From positions 1 through 11,989 of the forward strand of contig CACZOL010000165.1 in the NCBI GenBank assembly GCA_902782705.1: a DNA stretch of 11,989 nt. Direction: 5' to 3'. The stretch's first letter is position 1; the number at the start of each line of letters is the position of its first letter. Shown in pieces: positions 1 to 6,440 of this stretch. Both the position numbers and the translations under genes were made by a program. This DNA is from an uncultured Selenomonadaceae bacterium. GTDB taxonomy: Bacteria; Bacillota; Negativicutes; Selenomonadales; Selenomonadaceae. Below the pieces are notes generated by a model. That model was not told the DNA's origin. It was given only the letters and a program-made list of their open reading frames with translations, and did no database searches.

Positions 1-255
1 CAAACCGACATATGCCAGTTTTTCCCAGCGCAAAACATTTCCCATGCGAGAAAAGAGATGCTGTGATAAATTCTGAGCAATTCTAGCCGCCTCAGCTCCT
101 GAGGCAGCTAATACCTGCTGAGTTGTAGGAGAAGAGTCTTTAGGATTGATTTGCTTATTGTCATTCTGTTGCAACGAAGCCTGTGCAGTGCCACATTCCG
201 GGCAAAATACTGCATCATCTTCAATTTCATGATGACAATTTGTACATTTTTTCAT
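1..255 (-). CDS. zinc-ribbon protein, C-terminal part outside the window
   Basis: The visible 85 residues are the N-terminus of a protein that runs off the left edge. Residues 4-22 form a short zinc ribbon (CTNC ... CPEC), which probably binds one structural zinc ion. A Gln/Asn/Ser-rich linker follows, and then a helical stretch beginning around residue 48 (AASGAEAARIAQNL). The start ATG at 255 is preceded by AAGGAAG at a normal distance. The gene lies 77 bases downstream of the zinc-ribbon membrane protein on the same strand with no evident terminator between, so the two are probably co-transcribed. Base composition is AT-rich like that neighbour and unlike the rest of the window. The family cannot be named from the fragment. 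The reading frame and zinc ribbon are clear; the function is unknown. Confidence 0.8.
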   Translation of the reverse strand, partial: MKKCTNCHHEIEDDAVFCPECGTAQASLQQNDNKQINPKDSSPTTQQVLAASGAEAARIAQNLSQHLFSRMGNVLRWEKLAYVGL

Positions 256-332
256 AAATATAACTTCCTTTCGATATTTAATTTGGGACGCTACTTTATT
301 TATCAAAAGAACGTGTCCTTTTGACTACAACT

Positions 333-1463
333 TCAAGGGGCTTTTCGGGCTTTCCAATGGATATCGTGAGCATGAAAGACAAAATTATCAAAAAAACCTA
401 GGCCCTCTGCCTTTCCTGGGAGGCGAAGTTCTGTTGTTTGTCGTGCATAACTTTTTGGGGGGATAAAAATATTAAGAAGACTATTATCTCGAATGGAGTA
501 GTTTTCCATAGAGAGAAGCACTTCATCTTGTTTTTTTATGACAAGATCAATCATCATTTCTTGAAGCCCTATAATGCGATCAACTGTACCATTATAAAAT
601 TTACCACGTACTACAATGTCTTTCCCATAAGTTACAACTTCGCTTGGTAAAAAGACCAATTCTTCTTTTTGTCTCAATATTTGATTGTCCTTATGAAGAC
701 GTTCCTCATATTCTTTCCGTTTTGTAGTATAGGCGGTGTTATCTTTTTGTAGTTTCTTTTCCATATATTGGGAAAGATTCTTCTCTAAGGCATCTAATGA
801 AAGTCGTTCAGTGAGATTAACACTGTGTACAATGACATCTTTAACATTAATGGCGTTTTTTTTCGCTTCCTTAAAGTCATTCACACTTTTTGTCAAAGTT
901 TCTTCTACACTCTTATCAAGACGAAGAACCCAAAAAGATTGATTTTTTAATATATTGTTCGCTTTAGAAAGAACTTCTTTGTTTTTATCGATGAAGTCTA
1001 AAATTGTTTCTCGTTGACTCTTTTTATTATCTGGTGTCGTAGTGCCGGAGAATTCTTTTTTGAGTTCATCTAATTGAGCAACTTCTTTATCAATTGTCTC
1101 TGCTATTTTCTTAGTTTCATTCGCATTCGGATCTCCAGGAAGATTTTTAATGTTGGAGATAGTATTCCCAATCTCTTCTACTACATTAACTAATTTCTTT
1201 TCATAAGAATCATAACAATGTTCTATGTAGTAACTATATCCCAAGTAAGCAGCTACGGCTACAATGATTACAGCAAGGAGTCTCTTTGTATTGTTATTCG
1301 TTTGGCTTTTATTACTTGTGGCTATCAATGCGTCGTGTGTCATGAAGCTCGAATGTGGTGTAAGGTCATTTTGTTTTGGGGTTCCACATTTAGCGCAAAA
1401 ATTTCCTGACGGATTTTTATGACCGCAAACAAGACAATGCCATGTTTTTTTTGTTTCTTCCAT
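333..1463 (-). CDS. zinc-ribbon single-pass membrane protein with coiled-coil exterior
   Basis: This is a 376-residue protein of unknown function. Residues 10-27 form a zinc ribbon (CLVC ... CAKC). A polar linker follows, then one hydrophobic segment at about 62-80 that should cross the membrane. Residues about 84-270 are Lys/Glu-rich and strongly helical, probably coiled coil. The last ~100 residues look beta-rich. The expected topology is ribbon inside the cell, long helical part outside. The order ribbon, one membrane helix, outer domain resembles the TcaA/YvbJ class of Firmicutes proteins, but I see no specific match and do not claim membership. I chose the ATG at 1463 because AAAGGCGGG lies at good spacing in front of it; an in-frame ATG at 1496 would add 11 residues. 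AT-rich composition suggests acquisition by transfer. Confidence 0.85.
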   Translation of the reverse strand: MEETKKTWHCLVCGHKNPSGNFCAKCGTPKQNDLTPHSSFMTHDALIATSNKSQTNNNTKRLLAVIIVAVAAYLGYSYYIEHCYDSYEKKLVNVVEEIGNTISNIKNLPGDPNANETKKIAETIDKEVAQLDELKKEFSGTTTPDNKKSQRETILDFIDKNKEVLSKANNILKNQSFWVLRLDKSVEETLTKSVNDFKEAKKNAINVKDVIVHSVNLTERLSLDALEKNLSQYMEKKLQKDNTAYTTKRKEYEERLHKDNQILRQKEELVFLPSEVVTYGKDIVVRGKFYNGTVDRIIGLQEMMIDLVIKKQDEVLLSMENYSIRDNSLLNIFIPPKSYARQTTELRLPGKAEGLGFFDNFVFHAHDIHWKARKAP

Positions 1464-1776
1464 ACGTATAACCCGCCTTTCTGCGACAGAAAACATTATT
1501 GTTAAGAATTATTGTGCAACTCCTGCTATGAGTTTCTTAATAATAAATTTTTCAATAATTTTTTCGAATCGAGCGGAGAACAGCATAATATTCTTCAGTT
1601 GATTTAAGTGATTAATATTAATCAGTATATGTCATAAACAATAATAATTAGAAATTGAGTTCTTAATATATTATAGTATATTGGACATATTGCCTAATGT
1701 CAACGTAATTTCGCGTTTTGGATAATCATCTTTATGTGCCTTCAATGTATTGTATTCCTTCCAATCCCAAAAGAAG
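1464..1776. other. AT-rich intergenic region
   Basis: No credible gene lies here. The stretch holds the ribosome site of the minus-strand membrane protein near its left end, the minus-strand promoter at 1675-1703, and a long A/T-rich presumed leader between them. I found no tRNA, clear terminator or recognisable riboswitch. No convincing plus-strand promoter for the XRE gene was found either. Confidence 0.6.
1675..1703 (-). promoter_or_regulatory. sigma-70-type promoter for the zinc-ribbon genes
   Basis: Read on the minus strand, a consensus TTGACA (1698-1703) is separated by 17 bases from TATACT (1675-1680). Transcription would start near 1668, leaving a leader of about 200 bases before the ATG at 1463. 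The match is strong for this class, but the surrounding DNA is AT-rich, which raises the chance of accidental -10 boxes. Confidence 0.6.
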
Positions 1777-1825
1777 ATGATAGGACTTTGGGGCGAGGAT
1801 TCGTTTCGCCCGTGAACGAATCGGA
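1777..1825 (+). pseudogene. detached N-terminus of the XRE regulator
   Basis: Reading upstream from the ATG at 1826 in the same frame gives DFGARIRFARERIG, back to a TAG at 1781. That is exactly what the first helix of an XRE domain looks like, yet this frame contains no ATG, GTG or TTG. An ATG at 1777 lies in the neighbouring frame; removing a single G near 1783-1784 would join it to give MIDFGARIRFARERIGM. The simplest reading is a one-base insertion that broke the start of the gene. A sequencing error or an unusual start codon are alternatives. An 8-bp inverted repeat (GATTCGTT 1798-1805, AACGAATC 1815-1822) lies inside this stretch. Confidence 0.55.
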
Positions 1826-2149
1826 ATGACAAGGGACGAATTGGCAAAAAGGCTCAATCTCCAATATCATACATTTGCAAAATACGAACTGAGCGCCCGT
1901 GAACCGGATTTTGAAACGCTTGTGCAAATCGCGCGTGTGTTGCGTGTCTCCACGGACTATATTCTCGGCTGTACAGAATATCAGATGCGCTTGCAGAAAA
2001 AAGGGTTTGATGCGGATGCGGAGAGCCTGCTCTTGAAGTACCAAACGCTTTCCGAGGACGCAAAAGAACGGATACAAAACCAAGTCGCTTTTGAATATGC
2101 GCAAGAGCGGGCACTTGACAGAAAACGTCGAACGAAAAAATTGGAGTAA
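1826..2149 (+). CDS. XRE-family helix-turn-helix regulator, probably 5'-truncated
   Basis: The 107-residue frame encodes most of a Cro/CI-type DNA-binding domain: helix 2 (TRDELAKRL), recognition helix (QYHTFAKYE), then the usual PDFETLVQIARVLRVSTDYILG, followed by a charged helical tail. Such proteins repress or activate nearby promoters and often act in phage, toxin-antitoxin or stress modules. Helix 1 is missing from this start and is found in frame just upstream, so the true gene is probably longer or broken. No Shine-Dalgarno precedes the ATG at 1826, which argues against it as the original start. The gene lies at the border between AT-rich DNA to the left and GC-richer chromosome to the right. 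It converges on lysA with a shared terminator. No partner toxin gene is visible. Confidence 0.72.
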   Translation: MTRDELAKRLNLQYHTFAKYELSAREPDFETLVQIARVLRVSTDYILGCTEYQMRLQKKGFDADAESLLLKYQTLSEDAKERIQNQVAFEYAQERALDRKRRTKKLE

Positions 2150-2154
2150 GAAAA

Positions 2155-2201
2155 TCGGAAAATCAGGAAATCAGAAATTCGGAAAATCAGATTTCCTGAT
2201 T
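2155..2201. repeat. short direct and inverted repeats after the XRE gene
   Basis: TCGGAAAATCAG occurs at 2155-2166 and again at 2179-2190. AATCAGGAAATC (2161-2172) and GATTTCCTGATT (2190-2201) form a perfect 12-bp inverted repeat with a 17-base loop, followed by a T-rich run. It could act as a weak terminator for the XRE transcript or be a relic of slippage; the arms are AT-rich. Confidence 0.6.
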
Positions 2202-2254
2202 ACAAAATTTTTTCGGAATGGAATTTGGAATGAACGCGATACGCTCAAATATAG

Positions 2255-2294
2255 AAAACCCGCTGCCTCCCAATATAGGGAAACAGCGGGTTTT
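2255..2294. terminator. bidirectional intrinsic terminator
   Basis: AAAACCCGCTG (2255-2265) pairs perfectly with CAGCGGGTTTT (2284-2294), and CCC/GGG inside the loop can extend the structure. The A and T runs on both sides make it usable from either strand. It sits between the convergent XRE gene and lysA, ending 9 bases from the lysA stop. Confidence 0.85.
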
Positions 2295-2303
2295 ATGTTC
2301 GAT

Positions 2304-3569
2304 TTATTTCTTTCCAAATTCCGATCCGTCGAAGGACAGCGTGGCGAAGTAGTCGTCGATGGTTTCGGCGCGGCGGATGAGCTGTACGTCGCCGTTTTCC
2401 TTTAGGAGCAGTTCGGCGCTGCGGAGCTTGCCGTTGTAGTTGAAGCCCATGGCGTGACCGTGGGCGCCGGCGTCAAAGATGACGAGACGGTCGCCGATGG
2501 CGATTTCCGGGAGCTTCCGGTCGATGGCAAATTTGTCGTTGTTTTCGCAAAGCGAGCCGGTGACATCGTAGACGTGGTCGCAGAATGCGTCCTCCTTGCC
2601 GACGACGACGATATGATGGTATGCGCCGTACATCGCAGGGCGCATCAGGTTTGCCATGCAGGCGTCGAGGCCGATATAGTCCTTGTAGGTTTTTTTCTCG
2701 TGGATAGCCGTCGCGACGAGCCAGCCGTAAGGGCCGGTAATCGCGCGCCCCAGCTCCATGGCGATGGCGAGGCCGTCGAGCCCAGCCGGGACGATGATTT
2801 CCTGATAAGCTTTGTGGACGCCTTCGCCGACGTATTCCAGATTGACGGGTTCTTCTTCGGGACGGTAAGGGATGCCGACGCCGCCGCCGAGATTGACGAA
2901 TTCGAGCTTTATGCCGAGCTTCTCCTTGATCTCGACGGCGGTGTGGAACATCAGCTTCGCCGTTTCGATGAAGGAATTGGCGTTCAGTTCGTTGGAGATG
3001 ATCATGCAGTGCAGGCCGAAACGCTTGACGCCGCGTTCTTTCGCGGTGCGGTACGCTTCGATGAGTTGGTCGTGGGTCAGGCCGTATTTCGCTTCCTCCG
3101 GCTGTCCGATGATGTCGTTGCCTGTGACGAGGTTGCCGGGATTATAACGGAAGGAAAGGCAGTCGGGGAAGCCCGCGCATTTTTCCAGATAGTCGATATG
3201 GGAAATGTCATCGAGATTGATGATCGCGCCGAGTTCCCGCGCTTTTTGGAATTCGTCGGCAGGGGTGTCGTTCGACGTCAGCATGATTTTTTCGCCGCGA
3301 ATCCCAGCCATTTCCGCAAGCAAGAGTTCGGCGAGGGAGCTGCAGTCCGCGCCTGCGCCCTCCTCGGCAAGGAGACGCAGGATGTACGGGTTCGGCGTCG
3401 CTTTGACCGCGAAGTGTTCGCGAAACGACGGCGCCCAAGAGAACGCTTTGAACAGGCGGCGCAGATTTTTGCGGATAGCTGCTTCGTCGTAGATATGGAA
3501 CGGCGTCGGGTAGCGCCGGATGATTTCTTCGAGTTTGTCTTGGGAGAGAGGGAAAACTTTCTGTGACAT
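2304..3569 (-). CDS. lysA: diaminopimelate decarboxylase-family PLP enzyme
   Basis: A 421-residue fold-type III decarboxylase. The expected reaction is meso-diaminopimelate to L-lysine plus CO2, the last step of lysine synthesis, in the cytoplasm. FAVKATPNPY carries the presumed PLP lysine (K56). NLGGGVGIPYRP (227-236) should hold the PLP phosphate, ELGR (272-275) the pyridine nitrogen, and CENND (341-345) the active-site cysteine supplied across the dimer. DAGAHG followed by NYNGKLRSAELLL lies near the C-terminus. Several motifs differ from the textbook enzyme (ELGR for EPGR, HCMIIS for HxHIGS, DAGAH for DAGAY); I recall these as typical of a sub-branch common in anaerobes that is annotated as LysA. 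Substrate is therefore family-based. The start has AGGAGG six bases upstream. No other dap genes are nearby; the gene has its own promoter and terminator. Confidence 0.85.
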   Translation of the reverse strand: MSQKVFPLSQDKLEEIIRRYPTPFHIYDEAAIRKNLRRLFKAFSWAPSFREHFAVKATPNPYILRLLAEEGAGADCSSLAELLLAEMAGIRGEKIMLTSNDTPADEFQKARELGAIINLDDISHIDYLEKCAGFPDCLSFRYNPGNLVTGNDIIGQPEEAKYGLTHDQLIEAYRTAKERGVKRFGLHCMIISNELNANSFIETAKLMFHTAVEIKEKLGIKLEFVNLGGGVGIPYRPEEEPVNLEYVGEGVHKAYQEIIVPAGLDGLAIAMELGRAITGPYGWLVATAIHEKKTYKDYIGLDACMANLMRPAMYGAYHHIVVVGKEDAFCDHVYDVTGSLCENNDKFAIDRKLPEIAIGDRLVIFDAGAHGHAMGFNYNGKLRSAELLLKENGDVQLIRRAETIDDYFATLSFDGSEFGKK

Positions 3570-3622
3570 GATGTTCCTCCTGTTGTGGTATTACATTTTG
3601 GTATGGCTTCCAAAACAAAAGT

Positions 3623-3652
3623 ATTATAATGCCTTAGTTCGGAGTTTGTCAA
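3623..3652 (-). promoter_or_regulatory. lysA promoter
   Basis: On the minus strand TTGACA (3647-3652) and TATAAT (3623-3628) are both perfect consensus hexamers with an 18-base spacer. Transcription would begin around 3616, about 45 bases before the lysA ATG. No other gene could be its target. Confidence 0.85.
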
Positions 3653-3661
3653 AGACAAACT
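3643..3661. promoter_or_regulatory. palindromic operator candidate over the lysA -35 box
   Basis: AGTTTGTCAAAGACAAACT is a perfect inverted repeat with 8-base arms and a 3-base centre. It covers the TTGACA box of the lysA promoter, where a bound repressor would block polymerase. The same site lies about 50 bases upstream of the divergent promoter. The binding protein is unknown; a lysine-responsive regulator is a guess only. Part of the symmetry comes from the -35 hexamer itself. Confidence 0.5.
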
Positions 3662-3711
3662 TTCCACTGTATAATCAAGTATTATTTCTTCTATGAAAAA
3701 GGAAGAATGCA

Positions 3712-3720
3712 TGGTATAAT
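3712..3720 (+). promoter_or_regulatory. extended -10 promoter of the Ala/Gly-rich protein gene
   Basis: TGGTATAAT is a perfect extended -10 element. The matching -35 position shows no consensus, which is usual for this class. Transcription would start near 3727, giving a leader of about 57 bases to the ATG at 3784. Confidence 0.6.
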
Positions 3721-3783
3721 GTAAATAGGAAATTTATGGACAGAAGGGTTTCAAGGAGATCAGGGAACAGGGAGGTTGTCGTC

Positions 3784-4824
3784 ATGTTTGAGGCCATTGG
3801 GACGTTGCATTCGTTTACGCAGCAGTACCAGCTCAAGAAATCTGCGCAGCAGAAGGTCAAGACGGGGCAGTCTTTCGACTGGAAGGACACGAGAAGCACT
3901 TTCGTGAAAGCGCAGGAGGAATCAAGGGAGACAAAGTCTGTCTTCGAGATGTATGCGGGCAAGACAGAAAAGAACGACGAGGCGGCGAAGTCGGCGCGCA
4001 AGAGCAGCATCAAGCAAAAGCTGAGGCGCGGCAAGAAGCTCACGCCGCAGGATTTGGAGTATTTGCGCCAGAATGACGAGAAGTTGTACGAAAAAGCCAA
4101 GACGACGATGGAGCAGCGCGAGAAGCTGGAGCGTGCGCTGAAGTCAGCAAAGACGAAAGCGGAGGCCCAGCGCGCGGTGGCAATCGCTTATGCGAATGCG
4201 GCGGCGTCGCTGTCTTCCAATATCGGCGGCGGAGGCGGCGTGTCGGGCATATCCGGCGGCGACGCGGGCGGAGCCGTCGGTACGGATGCGGGCGTGGCTG
4301 CGAGCGCCGAGGGCGCCGCCTCTTCGTTGGACGCCGCGTCGCCGATGGGCACTGATGGCGCGGCGACAGGGGCAGACGCGAATGTGGCAGGCGCGGAAAA
4401 TGTCTCGGCGGGCGCGGAGAATATTTCGGCGGACGGCACAGCGGAAACGGCAGGCGCGGAAGCTGCGGGCAGCGAGGCAAACGCGGAAACCGGCGAGAAG
4501 GTTGCGCAAGAAAATAAAGATGCGGCGACGTCGCTTCAGCAGACAAGCCAAGACGCGGAATTTGACGACCCGTTGATATTGCTCGTTTTGCGTCATTTGA
4601 AAGCGGAATGGAACGATTTCATGCGTTCCAAGACGTATCGGGATTTGCCCGAGGACGAGATCCAGGAAGCCCGACGCCACGGCACGGAAAAAGTTCGTCA
4701 GCAGCGACGGGCGGCGGAAGGCGTTAAAGCGGTGAGCTTGACGACGGTGGCGAGCGCGTATCAGACGGCGATAATTGATCATGCGGCTTCGCATGTGCTT
4801 GGTACGGTCGGCGCGGCAAAATAA
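3784..4824 (+). CDS. unrecognised protein with Ala/Gly-rich low-complexity middle
   Basis: A 346-residue protein whose family I cannot name. Residues 1-145 are highly charged and helical; 74-130 (KQKLRRGKKLTPQDLEYLRQ onward) resemble a helical segment I have seen in uncharacterised Clostridia and Negativicutes proteins. Residues 146-235 are low complexity, almost only Ala, Gly, Ser, Asp, Glu and Asn, with near-repeats (AGAENVSAGAENISA). Residues 258-346 form a second predicted helical domain starting with the hydrophobic patch FDDPLILLVL. No signal peptide or clear membrane segment is seen, so it is probably cytoplasmic. I chose the ATG at 3784 because GGGAGG lies 8 bases upstream and the promoter at 3712-3720 leaves too little leader for the in-frame ATG at 3736, which would give 362 residues. 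It is transcribed alone. Confidence 0.8.
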   Translation: MFEAIGTLHSFTQQYQLKKSAQQKVKTGQSFDWKDTRSTFVKAQEESRETKSVFEMYAGKTEKNDEAAKSARKSSIKQKLRRGKKLTPQDLEYLRQNDEKLYEKAKTTMEQREKLERALKSAKTKAEAQRAVAIAYANAAASLSSNIGGGGGVSGISGGDAGGAVGTDAGVAASAEGAASSLDAASPMGTDGAATGADANVAGAENVSAGAENISADGTAETAGAEAAGSEANAETGEKVAQENKDAATSLQQTSQDAEFDDPLILLVLRHLKAEWNDFMRSKTYRDLPEDEIQEARRHGTEKVRQQRRAAEGVKAVSLTTVASAYQTAIIDHAASHVLGTVGAAK

Positions 4825-4847
4825 AAATAGTTTTAGCAATAGGACAG

Positions 4848-4885
4848 GAGAGGCAATACGAAATGTATTGCCTCTCTTTTATTTT
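4848..4885 (+). terminator. intrinsic terminator
   Basis: A perfect 12-bp stem (GAGAGGCAATAC 4848-4859, GTATTGCCTCTC 4865-4876) with a 5-base loop is followed directly by TTTTATTTT. It ends the transcript of the Ala/Gly-rich protein gene 24 bases after its stop codon. Confidence 0.93.
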
Positions 4886-4903
4886 CGTTCAAGGCAGGAG
4901 ATT

Positions 4904-4930
4904 TTGCTGTCGTGCCGAAATATGTATACA
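4904..4930 (+). promoter_or_regulatory. weak candidate promoter of the flavoprotein operon
   Basis: A terminator ends at 4885 and the operon starts at 4986, so a promoter must lie between or the operon is read through. The best pair I see is TTGCTG (4904-4909) and TATACA (4925-4930), but the 15-base spacer is short. This is a low-confidence call. Confidence 0.25.
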
Positions 4931-4985
4931 GCATTAAGAAACAAGAACGGACGGCTTTCATATAGGATAAAAAGGAGGGAACGCA

Positions 4986-6440
4986 ATGGGGAGAGAAGCG
5001 GACGTCGTCGTCATCGGCGGCGGCATTACCGGAACGGCGACGCTGGCGGCGCTGGCGCGTTATGATTTAAAATGCGTATTGGTGGAGAAAGAGCCGGATA
5101 TCGCGGCGGGGACGACGAAAGCAAACAGCGCGATCCTGCACGCGGGTTTCGACGCACCGACGGGGAGCATGAAGGCCCGCATGAACGTCGAAGGGAATCG
5201 GCTGTACCACGAACTCAAGGACGAGCTGGATTTGGATATAGATTGGACGGGTTCTTTCGTCTGTGCGATGACGGAGGAGGACGAGGAGCAGCTGCAAGAA
5301 CTGAAAAAGCGCGGTGAGGCGAACGGCGTTTCCGGTTTAGATATATGGCGCGGTGACAAAGTACGCGAGAAGGAGCCAAATCTTTCCTCTGGGATTCGTT
5401 CGGCGCTTTGGGCCCCGACGGCGGGCATTTGCTGGCCTTTCGGTTTGGCTGCGGCGTTTGCCGAAAACGCGATGGAAAACGGCGCGGAAATCTTGCGCGA
5501 CTGCGAGGTCACGGATATCCGTGTGGAGGGAGGAAAAATTGCGGCGGTGGAGACGACGGAGGGCGTGATCCGCACGCGATTCGTCGTGAACGCGGCCGGC
5601 GTCTTTGCCGATAAAGTTGCGGCGATGGCGGGGGACAAGAGTTTTTCGATTCGGCCGCGCAAGGGCGAATATGTATTGTTTGACAAGACGGCGCAGGCTA
5701 AGATGGTGAAGGGAATCGTTTTCCCCACGCCTACGAAGACCTCGAAGGGAATTCTCGTCTGTGCGACGACACACGGAAACGTTTTCATCGGGCCGAACGC
5801 GCAGGAGCAGGAAAGCCGCGACGATACCGCCGTGACGACGGCGGGCATGGACGAGATTATCGCGGGCGCGAGAAAACTCGTGCCGGAGCTGCCGATGGGC
5901 GCGGCGATTACAGAGTTCGCTGGCATTCGTGCCGTGTCCGATACGAACGACTTTATTATCGGCGAATCGAAGACGGCAAAAGGGCTTTACCACGCGGCGG
6001 GTATTCAGTCGCCGGGTCTGACTTCAGCGCCGGCCATCGCGCGGCTTTTGTCGGAAGAAATCGCAAAAGCGGCGGGTGCACAACTAAAGGCGAACGTGGT
6101 GAAAGGCCGTCCAAAGCAGCCTGTTTTCCGGGAGCTTTCCGCAGAAGAGCAGGCGGCGCTGATAAAGAAGGATGCGCGTTACGGGCGCGTGATTTGCCGC
6201 TGCGAGACCATCACCGAGGGCGAGATCGTGGACGCGATTCGCCGCCCCTGCGGCGCCCAGACGGTGGACGGCGTGAAGCGGCGCACCCGCGCGGGTATGG
6301 GCCGCTGCCAAGGCGGTTTCTGCGGGCCGCGCGTAATCGAGATCCTTTCAAGGGAGCTTTCGATTCCCGTGCCGAAGGTTCGAAAAGACGGAAAGGAATC
6401 TTATATGTATGAAGAAAAGCTGGGAGGTGCGCGGAAATGA
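4986..6440 (+). CDS. GlpA-like FAD-dependent dehydrogenase with BFD-type [2Fe-2S] domain
   Basis: A 484-residue flavoprotein of the DAO/GlpA family. GGGITG (11-16) and E35 bind FAD ADP; NSAILHAGFDAPTGSMKA (48-64) is typical of GlpA and LhgO-type 2-hydroxyacid oxidases. The C-terminal part has a Fer2_BFD domain with C404, C406, C441 and C446 (CxC ... CxxxxC), expected to hold a [2Fe-2S] cluster. GlpA oxidises glycerol 3-phosphate to dihydroxyacetone phosphate; E. coli GlpA is longer (about 540 residues) and works with GlpB and GlpC, which are absent here. Instead the next genes encode another flavoprotein and a DUF1667 protein, a set commonly seen in anaerobic Firmicutes. AAGGAGGG precedes the start; the 3' end overlaps the next gene by four bases (ATGA). 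The substrate is not certain: glycerol 3-phosphate, another hydroxyacid or an amine are all possible. Confidence 0.85.
   Translation: MGREADVVVIGGGITGTATLAALARYDLKCVLVEKEPDIAAGTTKANSAILHAGFDAPTGSMKARMNVEGNRLYHELKDELDLDIDWTGSFVCAMTEEDEEQLQELKKRGEANGVSGLDIWRGDKVREKEPNLSSGIRSALWAPTAGICWPFGLAAAFAENAMENGAEILRDCEVTDIRVEGGKIAAVETTEGVIRTRFVVNAAGVFADKVAAMAGDKSFSIRPRKGEYVLFDKTAQAKMVKGIVFPTPTKTSKGILVCATTHGNVFIGPNAQEQESRDDTAVTTAGMDEIIAGARKLVPELPMGAAITEFAGIRAVSDTNDFIIGESKTAKGLYHAAGIQSPGLTSAPAIARLLSEEIAKAAGAQLKANVVKGRPKQPVFRELSAEEQAALIKKDARYGRVICRCETITEGEIVDAIRRPCGAQTVDGVKRRTRAGMGRCQGGFCGPRVIEILSRELSIPVPKVRKDGKESYMYEEKLGGARK

Noticed and set aside
1798..1822. GATTCGTT/AACGAATC inverted repeat as an operator
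   Set aside because: It lies in sequence that reads as XRE helix 1 coding DNA, so the symmetry is probably incidental.
2454..3566. 370-residue open frame on the plus strand
   Set aside because: It is the antisense of lysA, whose motifs, ribosome site and promoter are all clear. Its composition (runs of D, V, F, A, R) is typical of a shadow of GC-rich coding DNA.
3736..3783. Longer N-terminus for the Ala/Gly-rich protein starting at 3736
   Set aside because: The promoter -10 at 3715-3720 leaves almost no leader for that ATG, whereas the ATG at 3784 has a good GGGAGG site.
4040..4546. Pro/Arg-rich frame opposite the low-complexity region
   Set aside because: Its composition follows from reading the Ala/Gly-rich bridge in reverse; no ribosome site or motif supports it.
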